Notes: generated by a model from the sequence alone, not told the origin. A stretch of DNA of 64,000 bases from JBAZZQ01 sp041658725 (GCA_041658725.1 JBAZZQ010000008.1:1-64000); one strand, 5' to 3'; shown: positions 25,801-32,855, counted from the first letter of the stretch. Numbers and translations are program-made.

Positions 25801-26701
25801 CGCCCGATACGGTTTCCAGAAAAATCCTTCCATAACACCCATGCCCGTGGATATGGAAAAGCTGAAGGGTTTACCCATTCTGATTGTGGATGACAACCAA
25901 ACCAATTGTATGATTTTGGAAGAATTGCTGGAAAAATGGCAGATGAAGCCGACCACGGTCCTTAGCGGTTCGGAAGCCCTTGCCATTATGAATCAGGCCG
26001 GGGAGAAAGGCGATTCTTTCCCGCTGATCCTGCTCGATGCCAATATGCCCGAGATGGATGGATTCGCTTTGGCCCAGATAATCAAAGACGATCCTGGTCT
26101 GAAAGGCACGCTCATAATAATGCTTTCGTCCACCGGTCGGAGAGGAGACGCGGCTCGATGCGAACATCGTGGCATTGCCGCGTATCTGACCAAGCCGTTC
26201 AAGTCCTCGGACCTTCTGGATGCAATTACGGTCACTTTGGATATGTCCATCCTTCCAAAAGAACAAAATAAACTTGTGACTCGCCACCTGCTCCGCGAGG
26301 CCCGCAGGCATTTACGAATCCTTCTCGTGGAGGATAATCCCGTCAACCAGAAACTCACGACGCGCATGCTGGAAAAATGGGACCATAGCGTCATCGTCGC
26401 CAACAACGGTAAAGAGGCCATCGATCTTTTGGAAAAAGAAAAAGTCGATCTTGTCCTCATGGACGTTCAAATGCCTGAAATGGGCGGATATGAAGCCACC
26501 TCCGTCATTCGGCAGCGGGAAAAAACGACGGGCAGACACGTCCCGATCATCGCCATGACCGCCCACGCCATGAATACCGATCGCCAGAAATCCCTCGACG
26601 TTGGCATGGACGATTACGTCTCCAAACCCATCCAGAAAGATGTCCTATTCGATATCATCGAAAAGTTGGTTTCCCAAAACCCCGCCGATTGCGAAGTTTG
26701 A
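22853..26701 (+). CDS. Hybrid sensor histidine kinase with CHASE4, PAS and two receiver domains
   Basis: A 1282-residue membrane kinase. TM1 is at about 8-28; a periplasmic CHASE4 sensor at 60-250 (SADWAVWDDSYAF); TM2 near 275-298; HAMP 300-350; three PAS domains at roughly 370-485, 490-610 and 615-745. HisKA follows with His769 in FLANMSHEIRTPMNG, then HATPase (NLVGNAIKFTEQG, DTGIGI, GTGLGLAI). Receiver 1 starts ILIVDDNQ (Asp near 1061 in LLDANMPEMDG); receiver 2 starts ILLVEDNPVNQK (Asp near 1204 in LMDVQMPEMGG). No Hpt domain is fused, so a separate phosphotransfer protein is expected. GGGAG precedes ATG 22853. No output regulator adjoins. Confidence 0.95.
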   Translation: MTLRKKTLTIISLTMLCLMVVLFAISKTIVLNGFGKIEHNNIKNDTERVLKAYAGTLAEINSKSADWAVWDDSYAFIQNGNADFIKSNLGDSVFTDLRLNVIMFINSANQVVYAKGFDLRQQKEVPILERVKKINFLDDVLVRHTRFDYSHCGLVSLPEGPLLLASRPILTSKRTGPIRGTLIFGRFLDDLEIRRLAELTKFSIRFYHYAKQPISSDLKEIVATLSGKQSILIKPQNANVISGYALLKDVYGKPCLLLRVDTPRDIYNRGQATVAYFSIFLLAAGLIFGLVTIFLLERSVLSRLSYLCSSMLRIGIQGRLSERLVISGRDELSDLASSANKMLSTLEQSQNEVLNTQTKLLESRQVISTLLGNLPGIAFRCQHDKYRNMEYLSDGCLNLTGYSISDLIGNSKISYAELIHPEDQEYVWNEVQLAIKEHRAYQVDYRIQTAGGEVKWVREYGRGIYSPQGELLTLEGFIGDTNDSKLAEEAIMTSEANYRAIFDAFNDVIIVHDLQTGQIVDVNQRVSEMYGYQANELRGVSLDQLIPQGNPPYTIHCAMEKIQKAAQGEPQLFEWKAIQKSRRQFWVEVSLKCAVIGGKARVLAVVRDIDQRKQVEAAFRESERRFKAILDNVKLVAVMVDDSCQITYANDFLLKLTDWKRQEVIGKNWFDHFIPLEIRDKIRHLFLDNLTTGDIPFHYENDIITRSGQTKTISWNNTLLRNTQGSIIGTTSIGEDITDRKRAEEAMRKAKELAESANQTKSAFLANMSHEIRTPMNGIIGMTELTLDTQLSTEQREYLDMVKTSADSLLTILNDILDFSKIEAGKLDLIPIDFNLKDSLCETLSTLSLRACAKGLELVCHVLPDVPDSLVGDPGRLRQIIVNLVGNAIKFTEQGEIVVRAELESQTENDTLLHFSIRDTGIGISQEKQDIIFDAFTQVDNSSTRKYVGTGLGLAISRQLVQLMGGRIWVESEIGVGSTFHFTARYGFQKNPSITPMPVDMEKLKGLPILIVDDNQTNCMILEELLEKWQMKPTTVLSGSEALAIMNQAGEKGDSFPLILLDANMPEMDGFALAQIIKDDPGLKGTLIIMLSSTGRRGDAARCEHRGIAAYLTKPFKSSDLLDAITVTLDMSILPKEQNKLVTRHLLREARRHLRILLVEDNPVNQKLTTRMLEKWDHSVIVANNGKEAIDLLEKEKVDLVLMDVQMPEMGGYEATSVIRQREKTTGRHVPIIAMTAHAMNTDRQKSLDVGMDDYVSKPIQKDVLFDIIEKLVSQNPADCEV

Positions 26702-26719
26702 TACCTTGCCGTACCATCT

Positions 26720-26932
26720 CTATTTTCCCGATCTCTCAAAAGCCTTTGCCGCCAGCTCAGCTTTTGCCGTGTCCGGCTCATACGAGTATGGACATTCAGG
26801 CAAACACCCCTCCCCCGCATCACAAAAGCCTTCGACCAGATTGACGCATTGATACCCATGCTTCGTCCGAGCCCTGTGCGGACACTGATAATGACCACAT
26901 ATCCCCGTTTGTTTTCTCTTTGTGCAGACCAT
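26720..26932 (-). CDS. Small cysteine-rich protein, unknown function
   Basis: A 70-residue protein with eight Cys: MVCTKRKQTGICGHYQCPHR, YQCVN, FCDAGEGCLPECP. The CxxxxxxxxCxxxxC...C spacing suggests zinc or iron-sulfur binding. AGGAGGGATCAAGA directly before ATG 26932 is one of the strongest ribosome-binding sites in the window, which argues that it is real although short. It is convergent with the sensor kinase. No known family recognised. Confidence 0.7.
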   Translation of the reverse strand: MVCTKRKQTGICGHYQCPHRARTKHGYQCVNLVEGFCDAGEGCLPECPYSYEPDTAKAELAAKAFERSGK

Positions 26933-27120
26933 TCTTGATCCCTCCTCTCATTTGCCCACATCAGCAGTGGGTAATTCTAACGTCCCCGAAAAAAAACTTG
27001 GTAAAATGAAACAAAGCACCCTTAAATTTCTTCGTCAGATTCGGCAGCAAAAAGATAAAGGTATTTCGTCCCACTGGAAGCATCCTGTCCAATTATATTA
27101 TACAATACAAAATACCAGCG

Positions 27121-27268
27121 ATATGACACCTGATTAATTAATGCGCTCGGAGGCAAGTCGTCGATGCTCGTTTATGGTGGGTTGTCATGCTGATTTAGGC
27201 TTCAAAGCCGTTATTAACGCGGCGATGGATATTTGTCTCAGAGCGCATTAATTAATCATGTGTCGTAT
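27121..27268. mobile_element. 148-bp element with 32-bp terminal inverted repeats (MITE-like)
   Basis: The ends 27121-27152 and 27237-27268 are inverted copies matching at 29 of 32 positions, including a perfect 18-bp core (TGATTAATTAATGCGCTC). The inside (27153-27236) has no gene. A clean target duplication was not seen. It could be a non-autonomous transposon or a structured RNA/DNA site. Confidence 0.7.
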
Positions 27269-27292
27269 AATACCCGCAGTTCCCGTATTTCC

Positions 27293-27321
27293 ATCACCAT
27301 CCGGATTGACCGGATGATCCA
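27293..27321. repeat. Family-2 palindrome (ATCATCCGG type)
   Basis: catcaccatccggattgacc then ggatgatccag: same constant ATCCAG end and GATTGACC middle as the copy at 3560-3589, far from the GIY-YIG gene. Confidence 0.65.
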
Positions 27322-27353
27322 GATTTGCCTTTTCGGCCACAAATAAAGGAAAA

Positions 27354-27376
27354 GACGCATGCAACGCGTCTCTACA
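27354..27376. repeat. Family-6 palindrome
   Basis: agacgcatgcaacgcgtctc then tac: second copy of the GTAGAGACGC palindrome, in the opposite orientation to 14330-14353. Confidence 0.7.
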
Positions 27377-27410
27377 AGTGATAAAGCCTGTGGCGAAAGA
27401 TTGCGGGGGC

Positions 27411-27462
27411 TTAACACATCTGGAATTTTCCGGTATACTCTTTACCTTTATTACCGGTAAAG
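27411..27462 (+). promoter_or_regulatory. Sigma70 promoter and palindrome upstream of DUF486 gene
   Basis: TTAACA (27411-27416), 17 nt, TATACT (27434-27439). Directly after lies CTTTACC (27440-27446) with its inverted copy GGTAAAG (27456-27462), positioned to act as an operator or leader hairpin. Confidence 0.6.
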
Positions 27463-27471
27463 GCTCAAAAA

Positions 27472-27801
27472 ATGAAAACGGTTGTTTTGTTATTGGTTTC
27501 GAACGTGTTCATGACGGCGGCGTGGTATGGGCATCTTAAATTCAAAAACTCCGCCTTGTGGAAAGTAGTCCTGATCAGTTGGCTGATCGCGTTTGTGGAA
27601 TATTGTTTCCAGGTTCCGGCGAATCGGATTGGGTCTTATCAGTTTAGCACGGCCCAGCTTAAAACGATGCAGGAAATTATCACGCTGGTCGTCTTTTGCG
27701 TTTTTTCCGTGTTGTACCTGAAAGAAGGGCTTCGGTGGAATTATCTGGTCGGATTTGGCTTGATCGCCGGAGCAGCATTTTTTGTGTTCAAAAAGTGGTA
27801 G
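27472..27801 (+). CDS. DUF486 / DMT-fold small membrane protein
   Basis: A 109-residue protein with four membrane helices (about 2-22, 31-49, 66-84, 88-106). FMTAAWYGHLKFK, WLIAFVEYCFQVPANRIG and FSTAQLKTMQEIITL are the signature blocks of DUF486, a drug/metabolite-transporter-like family of unknown substrate. The TAG stop is the first part of a family-6 repeat (GTAGAGACGC), so the C-terminus may have been set by the repeat insertion. Own promoter at 27411-27439. Confidence 0.88.
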   Translation: MKTVVLLLVSNVFMTAAWYGHLKFKNSALWKVVLISWLIAFVEYCFQVPANRIGSYQFSTAQLKTMQEIITLVVFCVFSVLYLKEGLRWNYLVGFGLIAGAAFFVFKKW

Positions 27802-27900
27802 AGACGCATTGCAAAAATAATTACCCGCTCCCTCACGGTCGCGGCTCGTATATAATTCGCCTCGCCCAAAAATCTTGGCACACCCCATCGCATGCGTCCT
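27798..27900. repeat. Family-6 palindrome interrupted by a second repeat
   Basis: gtagagacgcattgc (27798-27812) and cgcatgcgtc (27889-27898) are the two halves of the palindrome seen intact at 14330. Between them sits a 76-bp block with ctccctcacggtcgcggctc and cgcccaaaaatcttggcaca (27863-27882); a similar block is at 48020-48040. Reads as one repeat inserted into another. Confidence 0.65.
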
Positions 27901-27915
27901 TTTTTTTCTGGGGTG

Positions 27916-27944
27916 TTGTAATAACAATAGAAATTTGCTATAAT
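27916..27944 (+). promoter_or_regulatory. Sigma70 promoter
   Basis: TTGTAA (27916-27921), 17-nt spacer, consensus TATAAT (27939-27944), about 55 nt upstream of the GTG start at 28001. Confidence 0.6.
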
Positions 27945-28000
27945 GCTTTTGGATGGAAAAATGGGGTTAAAAGAGCCTGGAGGCATAAAAAGGAAAGAAC

Positions 28001-28426
28001 GTGAAGGAGCATTTTCAGGGAAAGACGCAAGTGTCCGCCGTGTGGAAAGTGAGTCCGGTGGCGGATGTAATTATAGGACCTTCCGATAAATTAACTCAAG
28101 ACTCCCAGCGTCAGTTTTTGCTTTCGGTGGAAAATGCGATGGAAGGATCTTTGATTCGTTATTCCAAGCGACTGCAATTGATGGACCTGGCGGAAGAATT
28201 AAAAATCAACCGGTTTCAAGCCAATCTTTTGATCGCCCAGGTTCAACAGCGGTCGGGCGGTATTCTTCCTCTTCTGCCGAAAAATCAGGAGCATTCGGTT
28301 TTACCCAGGGTAAAAAATAAAGACGAACAAAATGCCTGGCGGGATAGAATTTTCCTGGCCGCCGCCTTGTTTATTGTTTGTGCCCTGGTGGACCTGGTGT
28401 TGGTTAAATTTTTGTTCGGGGGTTAA
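28001..28426 (+). CDS. Single-span membrane protein, unknown function
   Basis: A 141-residue protein starting at GTG 28001 behind AAAAGGAAAG. A soluble helical part (LMDLAEELKINRFQANLLIA around 63-85, helix-turn-helix-like spacing) is followed by one C-terminal membrane helix (RIFLAAALFIVCALVDLVLV). A tail-anchored topology is likely. Its stop overlaps the convergent clpS stop. No known family. Confidence 0.65.
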   Translation: MKEHFQGKTQVSAVWKVSPVADVIIGPSDKLTQDSQRQFLLSVENAMEGSLIRYSKRLQLMDLAEELKINRFQANLLIAQVQQRSGGILPLLPKNQEHSVLPRVKNKDEQNAWRDRIFLAAALFIVCALVDLVLVKFLFGG

Positions 28427-28713
28427 TCGGGTTCGATCGTGACGGTCAGGCGGCAGGAGTGGAATTGTTCCTGGTACAATTCCGCACGTTCTTTGTGGCA
28501 AACCAGCAAAACGGTCAACCCTTTCAAATGGGCCTCCATCATTTTCTCGTAGGCCTGCTCGATGGTAAGGGGGGTTAATTTGCAGATGATTTCGATCACG
28601 TAAGCCATGTCGTTGACTTTGTCGTTATGCAAAATGACCTTATAAGGCGGAGGGGTCCGCGTAACGGTTCGCGTCTGCTCAAGTACATCTGTTTTCCCCG
28701 ATTCGTCCGGCAT
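28423..28713 (-). CDS. clpS: ATP-dependent Clp protease adaptor ClpS
   Basis: A 96-residue adaptor that delivers N-degron substrates to ClpAP/ClpCP. PPPYKVILHNDKVNDMAYVI has the family start (P.y.ViL.NDd.t.m..V), with L(T/P)xxxAYEKMMEAH and VLLVCHKERAELYQEQF as the binding core. The start at 28713 is chosen at MPDESGK; the frame is open to 28839 but that part is translated against rnpA. It ends with a convergent overlap of 4 nt. Confidence 0.9.
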   Translation of the reverse strand: MPDESGKTDVLEQTRTVTRTPPPYKVILHNDKVNDMAYVIEIICKLTPLTIEQAYEKMMEAHLKGLTVLLVCHKERAELYQEQFHSCRLTVTIEPD

Positions 28714-28789
28714 ATTTTTAAAACCTTTAGGGTATGGAAACCCATTTCTCCTATATATAATACCTGTAGATACCATCCGGGACAAGATT

Positions 28790-29155
28790 ATGTTAAAAAC
28801 GAATCGGAATAAATTTGGACGAACAAGGCGGCTGGCCAAACAGCGGGATTTCGATCACGCATTTTGCACCGGTCAGCGATTTAAGATGAAGGGGCTGACA
28901 TTTTTAAAAGCGTCAAACGAAAGAGATCATCCCCGGCTGGGGATTTCCATAGGGAAAAGTTTCGGAAACGCGGTGGAGCGAAACCGGATGAAACGGCGAT
29001 TGCGGGAGGCTTTTCGGCTTGGGCAGGATAAATGGCCTGCGGTGGATCTGATTTGCGTACCCTATCGCCTGGCTATGGAGCTTACCGTTGGTGAATTGAA
29101 AGAATTACTGGAAAAAGTCTGTGAGCATAGCAAACCCGTTACTGAAAATAAATAA
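28790..29155 (+). CDS. rnpA: Ribonuclease P protein component
   Basis: A 121-residue RnpA, the protein subunit that helps RNase P RNA mature tRNA 5' ends. RRLAKQRDFDHAFCTGQRF is the conserved N-terminus, GISIGKSFGNAVERNRMKRR contains the RNR signature helix. Its end overlaps the yidD start by 35 nt. rpmH, usually just upstream, is not present in the 77 nt between clpS and rnpA. Confidence 0.95.
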   Translation: MLKTNRNKFGRTRRLAKQRDFDHAFCTGQRFKMKGLTFLKASNERDHPRLGISIGKSFGNAVERNRMKRRLREAFRLGQDKWPAVDLICVPYRLAMELTVGELKELLEKVCEHSKPVTENK

Positions 29156-29366
29156 AGCCATCAGTCGATTTTTAATTCTGACCGTTCAGGGATACCAGCG
29201 TACACTAGGCCGGGTTCTTGGCGGACGATGCCGATATTTTCCCACGTGCAGCGAGTATTTTATCGGAGCGGTGGAAAAATACGGGCCGTGGCGGGGAACG
29301 CTCAAAGGTCTGTGGCGAATCCTTCGCTGCAATCCGTTCGCAAAGGGCGGTTTTGATCTTTACTAA
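29121..29366 (+). CDS. yidD: Membrane protein insertion efficiency factor
   Basis: An 81-residue YidD. The family signature is seen in order: YQRTLGRVLGGRCRYFPTCS, EYFIGAVEKYGPWRGTLKGL, RILRCNPFAKGGFD. It starts at GTG 29121 within rnpA. The rnpA-yidD pair is conserved next to yidC in many bacteria; yidC is not adjacent here and a GNAT gene follows instead. Confidence 0.95.
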   Translation: MSIANPLLKINKAISRFLILTVQGYQRTLGRVLGGRCRYFPTCSEYFIGAVEKYGPWRGTLKGLWRILRCNPFAKGGFDLY

Positions 29367-29408
29367 TATGACAGCGTTGCACAATAATGACTTTTACAGG
29401 AAAACAAA

Positions 29409-29996
29409 ATGACCAATGAAATGATTTTACCGCAACTGGTAATGCGGCGGGCTCATTTGCGGGATTTACCCGCAATCAAGCTGCCCGAAGGGTATTCCTT
29501 GCGCTGCTTCCAGCCTGGGGATGAAGCCGCCTGGGAAAAAATCATAGGAGAGACCTTCAGTGCGACGAGTTACGTGTTTGACAAAGTGATGAAGGCAGCA
29601 CCCGCATTTTATCCGGAACGGGTGTTCTTTATCACGCACGCCGATGCCCCGGTGGCCACGGCGTCGGCGTGGCTGGAGAACCGGTTCGGCCCGATTATCG
29701 GGTACCTGCACATGGTCGGCGTTCGACCGGGCCACCAGGGCAAGCAATTGGGATTCTGTGTGAGTGTGGCGGCGTTGCATCGCTTTCTGGAAGAAGGGCG
29801 GGCCGAGGCGGTGCTTCAGACCGATGATTTTCGAGAGGCCGCCCTGAAGACGTACCTGCGGATGGGATTTGAACCCCTGCTCGTAAACGCAAACCAGCGG
29901 TCCCGCTGGCGAAATATTTTTGCTAAATTATCCCGAAGCGACCTGGCCGACAAGTTTGCCCCTATCCTTGACGGGCCTGTGACGAAAGTAGAGTAA
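29409..29996 (+). CDS. GNAT-family N-acetyltransferase
   Basis: A 195-residue acetyltransferase. GYSLRCFQPGDEAAWEKII is the N-terminal strand-helix; IGYLHMVGVRPGHQGKQLGF around 96-116 is motif A with the acetyl-CoA pyrophosphate loop (R-x-x-G-x-x-x-x, here RPGHQGKQLG); YLRMGFEPLLVN is motif B. CAGGAAAACAAA precedes the ATG. Substrate unknown. Confidence 0.88.
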   Translation: MTNEMILPQLVMRRAHLRDLPAIKLPEGYSLRCFQPGDEAAWEKIIGETFSATSYVFDKVMKAAPAFYPERVFFITHADAPVATASAWLENRFGPIIGYLHMVGVRPGHQGKQLGFCVSVAALHRFLEEGRAEAVLQTDDFREAALKTYLRMGFEPLLVNANQRSRWRNIFAKLSRSDLADKFAPILDGPVTKVE

Positions 29997-30826
29997 TAAT
30001 AAACCAGTTTGTCTTATAAGCACATTTGATTAATATGGGCCTTTTGTAAAACTTCGGGGAAAATAGCTGAGGTAGGGACCGCTAAAATGGGGGTGCCTCA
30101 AGTTATAATCTCAAATTGACCGATGTTGATATTGGAAACAGTATAACTCGTTGCATTCAATCGTATTACGCTATTTGTGTCATTCCTTCGCAGGCGTGAC
30201 CAGTCCTGCTGCAAGCTGCGGACTCCCGTTTTTGCGGGAGTGACAGAAAAAGCCGGTCAATTTGAGTTATAATGATTTAAATGGACTTTCCGATGATGTC
30301 GAAGATATCAGCGAATGGAGAGTTTTATTGCAAGATTCTGGAAATTTTGGTATCGTCCCAAAGGTTGGGGAAACCATGTATCTGTTACTTATCAGCTATC
30401 CAGAAAGAGGATCGCGCTTGTCCGAGCCCTCAACGGTCTTTTCCATAACTTCCCAGCGGGCAAAGAGCTGGATGTCCGCCATCGACCAAAATACACTCAT
30501 GGGTCGTTTCATGTTCACCTCAACGAGACTCATCTATAAGTGATTGCCAAAACAACATTTAGCAAATGATTGACTCCAAGTGGTCTTTCTTTGCCGACAA
30601 AGCCAGTTCAACGATGGCCGCCAGCCCTGTCAAATCGCTGACACCGTTTCAGTTTGGGTAAACATCGCCGGGGATTTACCTGGGTAGCTGGCTCCTCTAC
30701 AAGGGAACCTTCTGCCGATTCCCTATCCCCAGCTTTTGGGACGATAATGAAATTTTGCAATAGGCTGCTCATTTAACGAAAGCCATAAGACGGTGCAGTA
30801 CCGTCAACTAGCAAAGGAGAATGGCT
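29997..30826. other. 830-nt region without a confident gene
   Basis: Contains a diverged family-2 palindrome (about 30178-30246, ending gcgggagtgacag), a doubtful 74-codon frame at 30315-30539, and an inverted pair TATCGTCCCAAAGGTTGGGGA (30351-30371) against its complement at 30726-30746 with 19 of 21 matches. The outer ends also share TATTGCAA. Probably decayed coding or mobile DNA. Confidence 0.5.
30315..30539 (+). CDS. Doubtful small protein
   Basis: A 74-residue frame rich in aromatic and basic residues (FWKFWYRPKGWGNHVSV, LNGLFHNFPAGKELDVRHR). Composition is protein-like, but there is no ribosome-binding site and a second frame overlaps it. Part of it recurs inverted near 30740 (FHYRPKSWG then a stop). 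Most likely a fragment. Confidence 0.25.
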   Translation: MESFIARFWKFWYRPKGWGNHVSVTYQLSRKRIALVRALNGLFHNFPAGKELDVRHRPKYTHGSFHVHLNETHL

Positions 30827-31963
30827 ATGAAGCGGAATTTGACCATTATCACTCTGTCGATTCTGTGGTTTTTATCATATTTTTCACCGTTGGTCTGGGC
30901 GGTTTCCGGCTCCGTTTACTCGGTGGGCAATGATACATACGGGCAATTGGGCATCAATCCCAGATTACCAGTGTCGGCGTCGATCAACGGCGTGGTGGGA
31001 ATCGCCGCGAGCTACTACCACAGCCTTGCGGTCAAGGGCGACGGGACCGTATGGGCATGGGGATACAACGGCTATGGCGAGTTGGGCGACGGGACTACGG
31101 TGGATCGCTCGACGCCGGTGCAGGTTTCGGACCTGACGGGCGTGGTGGGAATCGCAGCGGGCGGCTTCTACAGCCTTGCGGTCAAGGGCGACGGCACGGT
31201 ATGGGCATGGGGATACAACGACTCCGGCCAGTTGGGCGACGGGACTACGACGAATCGTTCGACGCCGGTGCAGGTTTCGGACCTGACGGGCGTGGTGGGA
31301 ATTACCGCGGGCGGCTTCCACGGCTTGGCAGTCAAGGGCGACGGCACCGTATGGGCATGGGGACAGAACGACTTCGGCCAGTTGGGCGACGAGACTACGA
31401 CGAATCGTTCGACGCCGGTTCAGGTATCGGGCCTGACGGGCGTAGTGAGAATCGCAGCGGGCTACTACCACAGCTTGGCGGTCAAGGGCGACGACACCGT
31501 CTGGGCATGGGGATACAATGGCTACGGACAGTTGGGCGACGGTACTACGACGGATCGTTCGACTCCGGCGCAGGTCTTGGGCCTGACGGGCGTGGTGAGA
31601 ATCGCCACGGGCGGTTTCCACAGCTTGGCGGTCAAGGGCGACGACACCGTATGGTCATGGGGATACAACGGCTACGGTCAGTTGGGCGACGGTACTACGA
31701 CGGATCATTCGATGCCGGTACAGGTATCGGGTCTGACGGGCGTAGTGGGAATCGCCGCGGGCTACTATCACGGTCTAGCCATTAAAATTCTCAGCGGCGA
31801 CTGCGACGACGACGGCAACGTGACGGCGGCGGACCTATTGATCGTGCTCAACAGCATGGATAAATCGACGGGCGAGGTGGATTACGACGGCCGTGCGAAC
31901 CTCGACGGCGATGGATCAATTAGCTCAACCGATCTTGCCATCGTGTTGGATAATATGGAATAG
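30827..31963 (+). CDS. Secreted RCC1-repeat protein with dockerin-like C-terminus
   Basis: A 378-residue exported protein. Signal peptide MKRNLTIITLSILWFLSYF to about WAVSG. Residues about 50-320 are five full 50-residue RCC1/ATS1 units plus one partial, each with HSLAVKGDGTVWAWG-like core (a seven-bladed propeller would need about seven). The tail has two calcium-loop motifs, DCDDDGNVTAADLLIVLNSM and LDGDGSISSTDLAIVLDNM, the dockerin/EF-hand pattern. Start 30827 is chosen because AAGGAG sits 7 nt upstream; ATG 30821 is too close. Role possibly surface or cellulosome-like attachment. Confidence 0.85.
   Translation: MKRNLTIITLSILWFLSYFSPLVWAVSGSVYSVGNDTYGQLGINPRLPVSASINGVVGIAASYYHSLAVKGDGTVWAWGYNGYGELGDGTTVDRSTPVQVSDLTGVVGIAAGGFYSLAVKGDGTVWAWGYNDSGQLGDGTTTNRSTPVQVSDLTGVVGITAGGFHGLAVKGDGTVWAWGQNDFGQLGDETTTNRSTPVQVSGLTGVVRIAAGYYHSLAVKGDDTVWAWGYNGYGQLGDGTTTDRSTPAQVLGLTGVVRIATGGFHSLAVKGDDTVWSWGYNGYGQLGDGTTTDHSMPVQVSGLTGVVGIAAGYYHGLAIKILSGDCDDDGNVTAADLLIVLNSMDKSTGEVDYDGRANLDGDGSISSTDLAIVLDNME
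30991..31790 (+). repeat. Exact-period 150-nt tandem repeat
   Basis: cgtggtggga or a one-base variant recurs at 30991, 31141, 31291, 31441, 31591 and 31741, with no indel in five periods. It encodes the RCC1 units. Sequence identity between units is high, which implies recent expansion or gene conversion. Confidence 0.95.
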
Positions 31964-32026
31964 GATAAATTCCTGAAACACCTTACATAAAATTTTTCTT
32001 CCCCCCCTGAACGGCTACAAATTTTG

Positions 32027-32071
32027 TTGAAATTATGCAGCCAGATGATTATAATGTTCAGATATATGAAC
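32027..32071 (+). promoter_or_regulatory. Promoter and operator of the sugar operon
   Basis: TTGAAA (32027-32032), 17 nt, TATAAT (32050-32055), then the palindrome GTTCAGATATATGAAC (32056-32071; arms GTTCA/TGAAC) over the expected transcription start. Best explained as the autoregulatory site of the DeoR-type repressor at 32100. Confidence 0.75.
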
Positions 32072-32099
32072 GAAATGATCTTTTTGGGTTGTATAACAG

Positions 32100-32855
32100 A
32101 TGCGGATTCGTGAGCAGTTAATATTAGCGGAATTACGAAATAAGGGCCGTGTTTCGGTTGAAGACTTGGCAGGACAGTGCGACTGTTCGGAAGTAACGAT
32201 TCGCCGGGCACTTCACAAGCTACAAGAAAAAGGTCAGATTGTACGAACATCCGGGGGAGCGATTGCGGTCGATCACGTTGGTGTGGAAGTTGCTTTTCCG
32301 GAACGACTTACGATCAATGCGGACCATAAGCAGCGGATTGCCCATGCGGCGGCCAATATCGTGCAGGATAATTCCGTTGTCATGCTGGATAATGGGTCAA
32401 GCGTTTATCTGATGGCCGATTTTTTGAATTCCAAGAGCAATTTGACGATTATTACATCCTTTTTGCCCCTTGTAAATAAATTATCTTCGAAATCGGACTG
32501 GCGGATTATCGTAGCGGGCGGCGAACTAAGATCATCGCGATCAGACCTGGTCGGGTCATTAACCGAGGAATTCATTTCGCGTTTATATGCAGATTATGTA
32601 TTTTTAGGGGCTGATGGATTGGATGTCGAGATGGGGATTTCCACGGTCGATGTGGAGACGGCAAGGTTGACAAAGGTATTGGCCAAATCGGCGGCCAAGA
32701 AAATTCTGCTGGCCGATAGTTCGAAGCTGTCTCGTCGGGCCACCTTTTCCGCGATCGGGTGGACTAGCGTTGACCGGTGGATAACCGATGCGGGAGTCGA
32801 TGAGGATCATTTGAAGAAAATTCGCAACCAGGGGGTTACGGTTGATATCGTTTAA
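32100..32855 (+). CDS. DeoR/GlpR-family transcriptional regulator
   Basis: A 251-residue repressor. The DeoR HTH is VSVEDLAGQCDCSEVTIRRAL followed by LHKLQEKGQIVRTSGGA. The C-terminal sugar-phosphate sensor domain (ISOCOT fold) shows VMLDNGSSVYLMADFL, TSFLPLVNKL, VAGGELR, FLGADGLDVEMGIST and LLADSSKL. DeoR proteins usually repress sugar operons and respond to a phosphorylated intermediate. First gene of operon A behind a palindromic operator; the effector should be a product of the kinase at 35397. Confidence 0.92.
   Translation: MRIREQLILAELRNKGRVSVEDLAGQCDCSEVTIRRALHKLQEKGQIVRTSGGAIAVDHVGVEVAFPERLTINADHKQRIAHAAANIVQDNSVVMLDNGSSVYLMADFLNSKSNLTIITSFLPLVNKLSSKSDWRIIVAGGELRSSRSDLVGSLTEEFISRLYADYVFLGADGLDVEMGISTVDVETARLTKVLAKSAAKKILLADSSKLSRRATFSAIGWTSVDRWITDAGVDEDHLKKIRNQGVTVDIV

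Noticed and set aside
26922..27137. 71-codon plus-strand frame ending in the inverted-repeat element
   Set aside because: No ribosome-binding site, and it overlaps the start of the better-supported cysteine-rich gene on the other strand.
28713..28790. rpmH upstream of rnpA
   Set aside because: The gap is only 77 nt and contains no L34-like frame.
30965..31621. 218-codon minus-strand open frame
   Set aside because: It is the shadow of the 150-nt RCC1 repeat, which is open in several frames because the period is a multiple of three; its product is a low-complexity repeat.
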